64,000 nt of DNA, taken from Acetofilamentum sp. Lineage in GTDB: Bacteria > Bacteroidota > Bacteroidia > Bacteroidales > DYOH01. Below are positions 45,935 through 54,224 of this stretch, in pieces. The stretch lies in assembly GCA_020720625.1 (NCBI GenBank), contig DYOH01000006.1, forward strand, positions 21,135-85,134, written 5' to 3'. The notes under the pieces were generated by a model that ran no database searches, had not been told where the DNA came from, and was given only the letters and a program-made list of their open reading frames with translations. Within the stretch, counting starts at the first letter, position 1. Every line of letters begins with the position of its first letter. A program made the position numbers and the translations under genes.

Positions 45935-46685
45935 TTATGGGCTTCTTTTCGGTGGATTGCACTAAATACTCTTCAAAAATCCGCGACATGGATGTGTTGA
46001 TGCTTTGTAAACTATAGGGATATATACGAGCCATTTGGCTGATTATTTCTTTTACTGCTTTTCTTTGCGTTTTCTCAGCAAACGGACATTCTTTGGCTTG
46101 GGTTTGGATTTCTTTTTTGTCGGCGTATTCTTTTATCTCTTTTTCTGTGAGGCCAATAAGTGGTCGGATTATATCAATCTCTCCCCGAAAAATGGATAAT
46201 TTTGGCGGAATTGACGAAATACTACCATTGAACATCATGTTCATCAGCAGCGTTTCTACAGCATCATTCATGTGATGACCTAATGCAACTTTGCTTGCAT
46301 TCTCTAATCTGGCTGCATCAAAAAGGCTCTTTCTGCGCGTGGTGGAGCATAAGAAACAGGGCGTTTTTCTTTTATCAGTCGAAAAATCAATTACCGTATT
46401 TGTTACAACAAGCTTGATATCTCTTTGAATACAAAATTTTTTCAGATATTCAATACTAGTTTCATAAGGAATAGATTCACTCCTTACATGCACGGCCATC
46501 ATCTCGAAATGAAACGGCAGATTTTGCCTTAATAGAAAAAGCAGGTCAAGTAAAACCAACGAATCTTTTCCACCCGATAATCCTACAATTAATTTATCTC
46601 CTTCTGTAATCATGGCATATTCCTTAACAGATAAAGCCACTTTTTTTAATATTTTTTTCTGATACAGTAAGCTTTGTTTATTCAT
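45915..46685 (-). CDS. TtcA-like PP-loop tRNA thiolation enzyme
   Basis: 256 residues. ATP-binding PP-loop VGLSGGKDSLVLLDLL, then PCFLCSTTRRKSLF with the CxxC that binds an Fe-S cluster in TtcA, and ALGHHMNDAVETLLMNMMF. TtcA thiolates cytidine 32 in tRNA; related enzymes act on other positions, so the exact target is inferred. The ATG at 46685 is preferred over an upstream in-frame start that lacks homology-like sequence. It runs toward the YkoF-like gene. Confidence 0.86.
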   Translation of the reverse strand: MNKQSLLYQKKILKKVALSVKEYAMITEGDKLIVGLSGGKDSLVLLDLLFLLRQNLPFHFEMMAVHVRSESIPYETSIEYLKKFCIQRDIKLVVTNTVIDFSTDKRKTPCFLCSTTRRKSLFDAARLENASKVALGHHMNDAVETLLMNMMFNGSISSIPPKLSIFRGEIDIIRPLIGLTEKEIKEYADKKEIQTQAKECPFAEKTQRKAVKEIISQMARIYPYSLQSINTSMSRIFEEYLVQSTEKKPINEQNID

Positions 46686-46913
46686 TTTCCAAATTTGTAA
46701 ATAAAATGCAAATATCATGAACTCATTTTATTAATAAAATTTTTTATTTTCATAAAATGATTTTTTTTCGATGGCTTAAGTGTTTGTATATTAGATGTTA
46801 ATCGTTTTTCTTCTATTTCGTGCAATAAATAATTGACATATTATTTTAGCCATAATATAATTTTTCTTAATTTCGGCAGCTAGAAAAAAGAAGCGCAATG
46901 CTTTATATTTCTT

Positions 46914-47001
46914 GGAGAGATGGCCGAGTGGTCGAAGGCGCACGCCTGGAAAGTGTGTATACCTCAAAAGGGTATCGTGGGTTCGAATCCCACTCTCTCC
47001 G
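46914..47001 (+). tRNA. tRNA-Ser (anticodon GGA)
   Basis: 88 bases that fold as a class II tRNA. Acceptor arms GGAGAGA / TCTCTCC, D-arm GCC...GGC, anticodon stem CACGC / GTGTG with loop CTGGAAA (anticodon GGA, reading UCC/UCU), a long variable arm (TATACC ... GGTATC), and T-arm GTGGG-TTCGAAT-CCCAC. Discriminator G. The 3' CCA is not encoded. Confidence 0.97.
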
Positions 47002-47070
47002 CGCAAATTGCAAATACTAATTAAAAAAGAGAGAATTAAAATCGTTATTAATCAAAACAGAAATCACACC

Positions 47071-47886
47071 ATGAAAAAGTTATTAGCTTTATTGACTGTT
47101 TTTTCGGTACTCACCTTTTGGGGGTCAACTATCACCTTTGCACAAGAAATGGAAGGTGATTCAACTGTTGTAACAGAAACTTTAGATTCTACAGCTGTTG
47201 CAGAATCTACATCAGAAGTAGCCGAAGATGCCGTAGTGGCTGAAGAAGAAGAAGTGCCTATGCACAAACAGGTAAAACAAAAATTTATTGAAGGTGGTGC
47301 AAGCTTTATGGCTTTCGTATTGCTTACATTAATCATTGGTCTTGCCTTTGTAATCGAGCGCATTATCTATTTAAATCTGGCCGGAACAAACACAGATAAA
47401 TTGCTTGCAAAAATTGAAGAAGCTCTTAAATCCGGTGGTTTCGATGCTGCTAAAGAAGTATGTCGCGCAACCAGAGGACCTGTAGCATCAATTTTTTACC
47501 AGGGTTTGGACCGCGCTCACGAAGGAATTGATATGGCCGAAAAATCTGTAATGTCTTATGGTAGCGTTCAGATGGGTTTAATGGAGAAAAACCTGACTTG
47601 GATTCAGTTGATGATTGCCATTGCCCCAATGCTTGGTTTCATGGGTACAGTTATTGGTATGATTGGTGCTTTCGATGCTATTCAGGAAGCCGGTGATATT
47701 AGCCCTGCCCTTGTAGCCGGTGGTATTAAAGTAGCTTTGATTACTACGGTATCAGGTTTGATTGTGGCTATTATTCTTCAGGTTTTTTACAACTACATCG
47801 TGTCAAAAATTGACTCATTGGTAAGTTCTATGGAAGATGCTTCTATTACTTTAATTGACTTATTGTACAAATATTCAAAAAAATAA
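47071..47886 (+). CDS. exbB: ExbB/TolQ/MotA family proton channel
   Basis: 271 residues. Signal peptide (about 1-24, ending TFAQ), an unusually acidic exported segment of about 45 residues rich in Glu, Val, Ala and Thr, then three membrane helices (about 78-98, 185-205, 225-250) with the conserved APMLGFMGTVIGMIGAF and the late GLIVAIILQVFYNY. With ExbD it converts proton flow into motion for TonB or gliding/secretion machinery. The true start is the ATG at 47071; a longer open frame runs back through the tRNA and is not real. Confidence 0.93.
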   Translation: MKKLLALLTVFSVLTFWGSTITFAQEMEGDSTVVTETLDSTAVAESTSEVAEDAVVAEEEEVPMHKQVKQKFIEGGASFMAFVLLTLIIGLAFVIERIIYLNLAGTNTDKLLAKIEEALKSGGFDAAKEVCRATRGPVASIFYQGLDRAHEGIDMAEKSVMSYGSVQMGLMEKNLTWIQLMIAIAPMLGFMGTVIGMIGAFDAIQEAGDISPALVAGGIKVALITTVSGLIVAIILQVFYNYIVSKIDSLVSSMEDASITLIDLLYKYSKK

Positions 47887-47891
47887 TTCTG

Positions 47892-48350
47892 ATGGATAGC
47901 ACTTTAACAAAAATATTGAATATATTTCTGTATGCACTTCTCGGAATTACAGTGGTTCTTACTTTCTTCTTTTTTCAAGGGGGAGTAACACCAGAATCTA
48001 TTAATTCTTTGTATCCCGAGCCTGTATATACTTCTGTTTTACTAAACTGGACATATTTGCTTTTTGTTCTTTCTTTGGTAATTACGGTTGTCTTTTCAGT
48101 GATTGGTGTAATCAGAAATCCTAAAAATGCAGTAAGGTCTATTGCGGTACTCGCTGTGATGGGATTAGTTGTATTGGTTTCTTATTATCTTGCTGACGGT
48201 ACTAAATTAAATTTAGTTGGCTATACTGGCCCCGACAACGTTGAATCTGTGCTTAAATTTACAGATACGATTTTGTACACAACCTATATTTTATTTGTTG
48301 TGGCTGTTGTCGTTGCATTTGGTGCATTTTTATTTAAGTTGAGAAGATAA
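47892..48350 (+). CDS. Membrane protein of the ExbBD cluster
   Basis: 152 residues with four hydrophobic helices (about 10-30, 52-72, 80-98, 125-147). No known motif. It starts six bases after exbB and sits in the position of the unnamed membrane protein found between ExbB and two ExbD genes in many Bacteroidota. It probably belongs to the same energy-transducing complex. Confidence 0.75.
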   Translation: MDSTLTKILNIFLYALLGITVVLTFFFFQGGVTPESINSLYPEPVYTSVLLNWTYLLFVLSLVITVVFSVIGVIRNPKNAVRSIAVLAVMGLVVLVSYYLADGTKLNLVGYTGPDNVESVLKFTDTILYTTYILFVVAVVVAFGAFLFKLRR

Positions 48351-48405
48351 TTTATTTGCTGTTGATGTCGTATTCGCAGCTTTTGATTTAAAAATATTAT
48401 CAATT

Positions 48406-49050
48406 ATGGCAAAAAGACAATTGCAGGAAATTAATGCGGGTTCAATGGCCGATATAGCCTTCTTGTTGTTGATATTTTTTCTTGTAACAACAACAATGGA
48501 TGTAGATTCGGGCTTGGCACGTAAACTTCCGCCCCCTGCTCCAGAAACTACTGAAGATCAGCCGCCTCCTATCAGGGAACGGAATGTGTTGATTGTACTT
48601 ATAAATAAAGATGATCAATTGGCGGTTGAAGGTGAACTTTTTAGCGTTGAGCGATTAAAGGATAAAACGAAACTTTTTGTTACCAATCCACGTAATGATA
48701 AAAATTTGTCCGATAATTTTACTCTTGCCGAAAAGTATCAGGAAGCTTTAGACGAAGGTAAAGAGAAAGAAGCTGAGCGATTTAAACTATTAATGAAAAC
48801 TTTTGGGTCGGCTGTCAGAGTATCGAAAGGTGTTGTTTCTTTACAGAATGACCGTGGTACTTCTTATAAAATGTATATTAAGGTACAAAACGAATTAGTG
48901 GCTTCTTTTAACGAACTTAGGGACGAATTATCTTTGTCTGCCTTCGGCAAAAAGTATGACGATGCATCTGAAGTACAGCAGGAATTGATCAGAGATATTT
49001 ATCCTTTGAGCATATCTGAAGCGGAACCTAGAAATATTGGAGGAAAGTAA
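48406..49050 (+). CDS. exbD: ExbD/TolR-type protein, first copy
   Basis: 214 residues. One N-terminal helix with the functional Asp (GSMADIAFLLLIFFLVTTTM), then a periplasmic domain containing a proline-rich segment (LPPPAPETTEDQPPP) and an insert of about 60 residues (about 85-145) that ordinary ExbD proteins lack. It works with ExbB. The next gene starts one base after its stop. Confidence 0.92.
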   Translation: MAKRQLQEINAGSMADIAFLLLIFFLVTTTMDVDSGLARKLPPPAPETTEDQPPPIRERNVLIVLINKDDQLAVEGELFSVERLKDKTKLFVTNPRNDKNLSDNFTLAEKYQEALDEGKEKEAERFKLLMKTFGSAVRVSKGVVSLQNDRGTSYKMYIKVQNELVASFNELRDELSLSAFGKKYDDASEVQQELIRDIYPLSISEAEPRNIGGK

Positions 49051-49051
49051 T

Positions 49052-49522
49052 ATGAAATTTCGTAAAAAAAAGGACGGAAGTCCACCACCTATTTCAACTG
49101 CTTCTTTGCCTGATATCGTTTTCATGCTTTTGTTTTTCTTTATGGTTTCTACCACTATGCGTGAAACCGACCTTAAAATTAAAGTAAAGGTACCCGAAGC
49201 TACTGAAATAAAGAAGTTAGAAAAAAAATCACTGGTTAGTTACATAAATGTTGGTATTCCATTGGAGCAGTTTCGTGAAATTTATGGTACTGAACCCAGA
49301 ATTCAGTTAAACGACAAGCTTTCTAATGTCTCAGATATCAGTTCTTTTATAGAAGCTGAACGAAAACAACGAGATGAGAATGAAGTTCCCATGATGACTA
49401 CTTCTATGAAAGTGGATGAAGATGCAAAAATGGGAATAGTTACTGATATTAAGCAAGAACTTCGTAAAGTACAAGCTCTGAAAATAAATTATTCTACTCG
49501 TAAGGGTATTAAAAGAGAGTAA
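49052..49522 (+). CDS. exbD: ExbD/TolR-type protein, second copy
   Basis: 156 residues. Single helix with the Asp motif (ASLPDIVFMLLFFFMVSTTM) and a periplasmic domain. Two different ExbD proteins in one cluster are usual in this phylum and may pair as a heterodimer. The ATG at 49052 follows AGGAAAG, a good Shine-Dalgarno. It ends at a strong terminator. Confidence 0.93.
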   Translation: MKFRKKKDGSPPPISTASLPDIVFMLLFFFMVSTTMRETDLKIKVKVPEATEIKKLEKKSLVSYINVGIPLEQFREIYGTEPRIQLNDKLSNVSDISSFIEAERKQRDENEVPMMTTSMKVDEDAKMGIVTDIKQELRKVQALKINYSTRKGIKRE

Positions 49523-49540
49523 TATATTTAAAAATTATTT

Positions 49541-49570
49541 AAGTGGTTATGATTTTATAACCACTTTTTT
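49541..49570 (+). terminator. Terminator of the ExbBD cluster
   Basis: A 10-bp perfect stem (AAGTGGTTAT / ATAACCACTT) with a 6-nt loop and a T-run. Confidence 0.9.
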
Positions 49571-49590
49571 TATTTTTTTACCGGCTTTTT

Positions 49591-49621
49591 TTTGGTTTTT
49601 AAAAAGCATTAATTATCTTTG
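49591..49621 (+). promoter_or_regulatory. Promoter of the aromatic amino acid operon leader
   Basis: TTTG at 49591-49594 and TATCTTTG at 49614-49621 with 19 bases between, an exact fit to the phylum consensus. Transcription should start near 49628, 15 bases before the leader peptide ATG. Confidence 0.8.
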
Positions 49622-49642
49622 ACTTTTGAAATAAATCTGAAA

Positions 49643-49720
49643 ATGAAATTATCTACATTATATTATTGGTTCTATTTTTATCTGGATATTACTGCCGGGA
49701 TGGAAAAGAACTGTAATTAA
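49643..49720 (+). CDS. Aromatic amino acid attenuator leader peptide
   Basis: 25 codons and a TAA. Codons 7-13 read Tyr-Tyr-Trp-Phe-Tyr-Phe-Tyr, seven aromatic codons in a row, in front of an aromatic amino acid biosynthesis operon. This is the layout of peptide-sensing transcription attenuators such as the enterobacterial pheA and trp leaders. Shortage of charged tRNA-Tyr, -Phe or -Trp would stall the ribosome here. GCCGGG at 49694-49699, just past the aromatic codons, is complementary to CCCGGC in the left arm of the downstream terminator, so a stalled ribosome could allow an antiterminator. Confidence 0.85.
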   Translation: MKLSTLYYWFYFYLDITAGMEKNCN

Positions 49721-49739
49721 TTAAATTATTTACAAAAAG

Positions 49740-49769
49740 AACCCGGCGAGAAATCGACCGGGTTTTTTT
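49740..49769 (+). terminator. Attenuator terminator of the aromatic operon
   Basis: AACCCGG / CCGGGTT (7 bp) plus inner CGA / TCG with one bulged A and a GAAA tetraloop, then seven T. It lies 19 bases after the leader stop codon and 50 bases before the first structural gene. CCCGGC (49742-49747) can instead pair with GCCGGG in the leader ORF, which would dissolve this hairpin. Confidence 0.88.
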
Positions 49770-49818
49770 GTACGAAATAACCGTTTTTTTGTTTGCTTAT
49801 CAAGTAATAATTGAATAT

Positions 49819-50994
49819 ATGATAATAGATGAAGCAGATGTTGTGAAAAGGGTGGAAGAGTATTTTTTTTCATCAAAATTGCGTGAGATTGCCAATATGC
49901 GAAAACAAGGTATTCCGGTAATTAATCTCGGCATAGGTAGCCCTGATTCTCCTCCACATGTAAGTGTTTTGAATGCTATGCATGAAAGTCTTGATAATCC
50001 AGGGGCACATGGTTATCAGGCATATAAGGGTAACGAAAATTTGCTCGATTCTATGGCTAGCTGGTACAACAAGTTTTTTGGTTTACAATTAATTGGAAAT
50101 GAGCATTTCTTGCCGCTTAATGGTTCTAAAGAAGGAATTAGCTTTATTCTACATGCGTTTATCAATCCTGGCGATAAAGTTTTGATTCCTAATCCTGGTT
50201 ATCCTACATATACATCGGCTGCTTTGCTGCATTATGCCGAAGTAGATTATTATGCTTTACGTTCTGAAAATTACTATTATCCTGATTTTGATTTGCTCGA
50301 AAAGCAAATTACGCCGCGCACCAAAATTATTTTTCTCAATTATGCACACATGCCCACAGGGGCACCTGCTACTATCGAAGTTTTCGATAAGTTTGTTTCT
50401 TTGGCAAAAAAATATAAAATTCTGTTGGTAAACGATAATCCTTATATTTTTTTACATGATAAACAATTAAGCATTTTTGCGGTGGAGGGTGCAATGGATG
50501 TGGCAATTGAACTAAATTCACTAAGTAAATCGCATAATTTGGCCGGTTGGCGCGTAGGAATGGCTGTGGGGGCGCCTGATTATATAAAATTACTACTTAA
50601 AATGCGCAGCAATGCTAATTCGGGGCATTTTTTACCAATACAGCATGCTGCCATCGAAGCCATGAATTTGCCCGACGACTGGTATGCCGAGCAATTAGCG
50701 ATTTATAAACGTCGCAGAGAGATTATTTTTCCGCTTTTGCGTTTTATAGATGCTGAATTTATTGAAAATCAGGCAGGTATGTTCGTCTGGGCTAAAATTC
50801 CGAAACAATTTGATTCTGGCGCTGCTTTGGCCGATTTTATTCTTAAAAAGGCCTTTGTTTTTGTTACAGAAGGCGCAGTATTTGGCTCGGAAGGAGAACA
50901 ATATTTCCGAATTTCGTTGAGTATAAACGATAAAGAACTTTCGGACGCAGCCATGCGTATAAAAGATTTATGGCTAAAGGAGGGGTATAAATGA
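49819..50994 (+). CDS. Class I/II aminotransferase, probably aromatic
   Basis: 391 residues, fold type I PLP enzyme. Substrate loop VINLGIGSPDSPP, NGSKEGI, NPGYPTY, NYAHMPTGA (usual form NYPHMPTG), the PLP lysine in SLSKSHNLAGWR, and the late Arg in YFRISLS. As first gene of a tyr/aro operon it most likely transaminates prephenate, phenylpyruvate or hydroxyphenylpyruvate. I chose the ATG at 49819; the open frame reaches back into the attenuator T-run, which cannot be coding. It overlaps tyrA by four bases. Confidence 0.88.
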   Translation: MIIDEADVVKRVEEYFFSSKLREIANMRKQGIPVINLGIGSPDSPPHVSVLNAMHESLDNPGAHGYQAYKGNENLLDSMASWYNKFFGLQLIGNEHFLPLNGSKEGISFILHAFINPGDKVLIPNPGYPTYTSAALLHYAEVDYYALRSENYYYPDFDLLEKQITPRTKIIFLNYAHMPTGAPATIEVFDKFVSLAKKYKILLVNDNPYIFLHDKQLSIFAVEGAMDVAIELNSLSKSHNLAGWRVGMAVGAPDYIKLLLKMRSNANSGHFLPIQHAAIEAMNLPDDWYAEQLAIYKRRREIIFPLLRFIDAEFIENQAGMFVWAKIPKQFDSGAALADFILKKAFVFVTEGAVFGSEGEQYFRISLSINDKELSDAAMRIKDLWLKEGYK

Positions 50995-51857
50995 TTGTTT
51001 CAATAATTGGTCTGGGTCTTATTGGGGGCTCTATAGCTATTGACCTGCGCAAAAGGGGCTTTGCTAATTCTTTGTTAGGCATGGATGCAAATACCGAGCA
51101 TGCCGCTAAGGCATTAGAATTGGGTTTGGTTGATTCTATTGTAGATCATTACGAGCAATTAAGATTTAGTGATATCATTATTCTTGCAGTGCCTGTTGAC
51201 GCTGCCATTGCTTTGTTGAACAATATTCTGCCACTCCTCGATAATCAGTTGCTTATTGATGTTGGTTCTACAAAAGAGCCTTTGATTAATGCTGTTAATG
51301 GGAATGAAAAAAGACATCTGTTTTTAGCTGCGCATCCAATGGCTGGTACCGAATTCTCTGGCCCACAGGCTGCTATTTCCGGTTTGTTCGACCAAAAAGC
51401 GGTGATTTTCTGTAACGCCGAAGAGACAGATACTAATTTGGTTTACTTAGCCGATGCTATGTTTGCCGCACTTAAGATGAGAAGAATTGATATGGATGCA
51501 AAAAGCCATGATATTCACGCAGCTTATGTTTCTCATATTTCTCATATTAGTTCTTTTGCATTGGCTTTGAGCGTTTTACATAAAGAGAAAGATGAGAGAA
51601 GTATTTTCGAAATGGCCAGTGGAGGTTTTGCATCTACTGTTCGATTAGCCAAAAGTTCTCCGGATATGTGGGCACCGATTTTTATGCAAAATCGAAAAAA
51701 TGTGCTCGAAGTATTAGACACTTATATTAATTATTTATACGATTTTAAATTAGCCATATTTAATCAGGATAAAGAGAGATTACTTTTTTTGATGAATAAA
51801 GCTAATGATATTAAACCTATACTGAATTTAAAAGAAAAATTAACTGTAAAACCTTAA
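50991..51857 (+). CDS. tyrA: Prephenate dehydrogenase
   Basis: 288 residues. It oxidises prephenate to 4-hydroxyphenylpyruvate for tyrosine. NAD-binding start IIGLGLIGGSIA, VDVGSTK-like IDVGSTKEP, the substrate-binding HPMAGTEFSGP, and SHISHISSFAL. No ACT domain or fused mutase is present, so feedback control on the protein itself is not obvious. Translation is coupled to the aminotransferase gene by an ATGA overlap. Confidence 0.94.
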   Translation: MIVSIIGLGLIGGSIAIDLRKRGFANSLLGMDANTEHAAKALELGLVDSIVDHYEQLRFSDIIILAVPVDAAIALLNNILPLLDNQLLIDVGSTKEPLINAVNGNEKRHLFLAAHPMAGTEFSGPQAAISGLFDQKAVIFCNAEETDTNLVYLADAMFAALKMRRIDMDAKSHDIHAAYVSHISHISSFALALSVLHKEKDERSIFEMASGGFASTVRLAKSSPDMWAPIFMQNRKNVLEVLDTYINYLYDFKLAIFNQDKERLLFLMNKANDIKPILNLKEKLTVKP

Positions 51858-51869
51858 AATTATAGAAGA

Positions 51870-52970
51870 ATGACAAATTTAGATATTATTCCATTGAAAG
51901 ATTGGGGATTGAACACTCAAAGACCCCTTGTTATGGCTGGTCCTTGTAGTGCCGAAACTGAAGAACAAGTGCTTAAAATAGCTTCTCAACTCGATAAAAC
52001 TAAGGTAAATGTATATAGAGCCGGTATTTGGAAGCCCAGAACAAGGCCGAACTCTTTTGAAGGTGTTGGCAGTGTGGGTCTTCGCTGGCTTCAGCTCGTA
52101 AAGCAAGAATACGGATTGAAAACTGCCACAGAGGTAGCCAATGTAAAACATGTGTATGAAGCTCTTAAGGCTGGGATTGATGTTATCTGGATTGGTGCCC
52201 GAACTTCGGCAAATCCTTTTGCAGTTCAGGAAATTGCAGACTCTCTTCGTGGGGTGGATATTCCTGTTTTTGTAAAGAATCCTGTGAATCCGGATTTGGA
52301 ATTGTGGATTGGTGCTATTGAACGAATTCATCAGGCTGGAATTAGCAGGGTAGGGGCTATTCATCGTGGTTTTTCTTCTTACGATAAATCCAAGTACAGA
52401 AATACGCCGCATTGGCAAATTGCCATTGACTTAAAACGGAAATTGCCTCAAGTGCCATTAATTAATGACCCTTCGCATATTACGGGAAATGCCGATTTGA
52501 TTGAAGTTGTTTCTCAGAAAGCAATGGACTTGAATTTTGATGGTTTAATGATTGAAACTCATTGCAATCCTCCCAAAGCGTGGAGCGATGCCAAACAGCA
52601 AATTACCCCGTTTCGTTTACATGAGATTTTGAATAATTTGGTGCTTCGTAAAGAATATATCGATGGCTCGCTCATGGACGATACCTTGGAAGAATTGAGA
52701 GCAAAAATAGATTACCTTGACAATGAATTGCTTGAAGTGTTGTTGCACCGAATGGATATTGTTGCAAAAATTGGTGAATGGAAAAAACAACATGGCATTA
52801 GTATTTATCAATCTGCTCGTTTTGAAAGTATCATGGATGCCGCTCGTCTGAAATCTATGAACATAGGTTTAAAAGAAGATTTTGCCGAAATCATTTTTAA
52901 ATCGATTCATGAGGAGTCTATCAGTATTCAAACGGCTATTTTAAATTCGGTCTTGCTCAAAAATAAGTAA
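51870..52970 (+). CDS. Bifunctional DAHP synthase (class I beta) and chorismate mutase (AroQ)
   Basis: 366 residues. The N-terminal 265 residues form a KDO8P-synthase-like DAHP synthase (VMAGPCSAE, YRAGIWKPRTRP, IGARTSANPF, HRGFSSYDKSKYRN, DPSHITG, IETHCNPPKAWSDA). It joins phosphoenolpyruvate and erythrose-4-phosphate as the first shikimate step. The last 95 residues form an AroQ chorismate mutase (LRAKIDYLDNELLEVLLHRM). The same fusion order is known from Porphyromonas and relatives, where the mutase part also serves in feedback control. Gap of 12 bases after tyrA. Confidence 0.95.
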   Translation: MTNLDIIPLKDWGLNTQRPLVMAGPCSAETEEQVLKIASQLDKTKVNVYRAGIWKPRTRPNSFEGVGSVGLRWLQLVKQEYGLKTATEVANVKHVYEALKAGIDVIWIGARTSANPFAVQEIADSLRGVDIPVFVKNPVNPDLELWIGAIERIHQAGISRVGAIHRGFSSYDKSKYRNTPHWQIAIDLKRKLPQVPLINDPSHITGNADLIEVVSQKAMDLNFDGLMIETHCNPPKAWSDAKQQITPFRLHEILNNLVLRKEYIDGSLMDDTLEELRAKIDYLDNELLEVLLHRMDIVAKIGEWKKQHGISIYQSARFESIMDAARLKSMNIGLKEDFAEIIFKSIHEESISIQTAILNSVLLKNK

Positions 52971-52973
52971 ATA

Positions 52974-54224
52974 ATGCATACAAGCGAATACAAAACTATT
53001 TCCGGTTTTTTGCAAGGTAGTGTGGCTGCTCCGGCTTCTAAAAGTGTTTTGCAGCGTGCTGTGGCTGCCGCTTTTTTAGCCGGAGGCAAATCTACTTTAG
53101 ATGGTTATACTCATAGTAATGACGTAGATGTGGCCATTCAAATTATTCGTTCTTTGGGGGCAGATGTTACAATGAGTAATCAACAATTGAGCATTACCCG
53201 GAGTGCATTTGGGCGAAGCAATAAGATTTATACCGGTGAGTCTGGTTTGTCTACTCGCTTGTTTACTCCTTTGGCTGCCTTGACAGGAAATGAGATGCAT
53301 TTCTCTGGTAGTGGTAGTATTCTTAAGCGTTCCATGCAATTTATGGTAGAGGCATTAGCTCAGTTTGGTGTGGAAATGCATACCAATAATGGTTTTATGC
53401 CTTACACAATTAAAGGTAAGCTTCGGGCTGCCAAGGCTTATATCGATGGCTCTCAAAGTTCGCAACTTATTAGTGGCCTGCTAATGGCTTTGCCTTTACT
53501 TAACGACGATAGCTTTATCGAAGTTAACAATTTGGCTAGCAAGCCCTATATCGACCTTACTTTGCAGGTGATGAATGAATTTGGCGTTAAGGCCGAAAAC
53601 CTAAACTACCAATCTTTTTTTATTCCGGGGAATCAGCACTATGATTCTGCTAATTTTTGGGTCGAAGGCGATTGGAGTGGCGCCGCATTTTGGTTTGTGG
53701 CTGCTGCGATTAGTGGTGATATTCTAATTTCAGGATTGGATAATAATTCTATGCAGGCCGATAAGCGTATTTTAGAAGCCTTAGATTTAGCCGGTGTTGG
53801 GTATGCATTGCAAAATAAAGACTTTATTGTGAGGCAAGCTGAGATTAAACCATTTGTTTTTGATGCCACGCATTGTCCTGATTTATTTCCTCCATTGGCG
53901 GTTTTGGCGGCTTATGCAAACGGAAAATCTTCGATTAAAGGTGTCTCTCGTTTGTTCGGGAAGGAGAGTAATCGTGCTTTGGCTATTGCAAACGAATTTT
54001 TAAAACAGGGTATAAAAGTACATATCGATGGTGATGAGATGATTATTTGGGGCGGAAAAGTTAGTGGCGGACAAAATTTTGATGCACATAACGACCATCG
54101 CATGGCAATGGCTGGGGCAATTCTGACCCTTAAGGCAGAAAATCCTATTACGGTAGTGGGAGCGGATGCGGTGGCTAAATCGTATCCCGATTTTTTTAAT
54201 CATCTTAAATTATTACTCCATTAA
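52974..54224 (+). CDS. aroA: 5-enolpyruvylshikimate-3-phosphate synthase
   Basis: 416 residues. It transfers enolpyruvyl to shikimate-3-phosphate, the sixth shikimate step. PASKSVLQRAVAAAFLAGG (the usual form is SKS-xxxR), the GESGLSTRLFTPL region, IDGSQSSQLISGLLMALP, HCPDLFPPLAVLAA, and the late DHRMAMAGAI with KSYPDFF. It starts three bases after the DAHP synthase gene and closes the operon. Its stop overlaps the convergent GroES-like gene by 12 bases. Confidence 0.96.
   Translation: MHTSEYKTISGFLQGSVAAPASKSVLQRAVAAAFLAGGKSTLDGYTHSNDVDVAIQIIRSLGADVTMSNQQLSITRSAFGRSNKIYTGESGLSTRLFTPLAALTGNEMHFSGSGSILKRSMQFMVEALAQFGVEMHTNNGFMPYTIKGKLRAAKAYIDGSQSSQLISGLLMALPLLNDDSFIEVNNLASKPYIDLTLQVMNEFGVKAENLNYQSFFIPGNQHYDSANFWVEGDWSGAAFWFVAAAISGDILISGLDNNSMQADKRILEALDLAGVGYALQNKDFIVRQAEIKPFVFDATHCPDLFPPLAVLAAYANGKSSIKGVSRLFGKESNRALAIANEFLKQGIKVHIDGDEMIIWGGKVSGGQNFDAHNDHRMAMAGAILTLKAENPITVVGADAVAKSYPDFFNHLKLLLH

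Noticed and set aside
46791-47006. 71-codon minus-strand ORF over the tRNA
   Set aside because: It is the antisense translation of the tRNA (a familiar false ORF) with no other support.
46912-47070. Extension of the exbB reading frame back through the tRNA gene
   Set aside because: The extension overlaps a perfectly folding tRNA-Ser, and the real signal peptide starts at the ATG at 47071.
51879-52418. 179-codon minus-strand ORF
   Set aside because: It is antisense to the conserved DAHP synthase domain, whose motifs are unmistakable.
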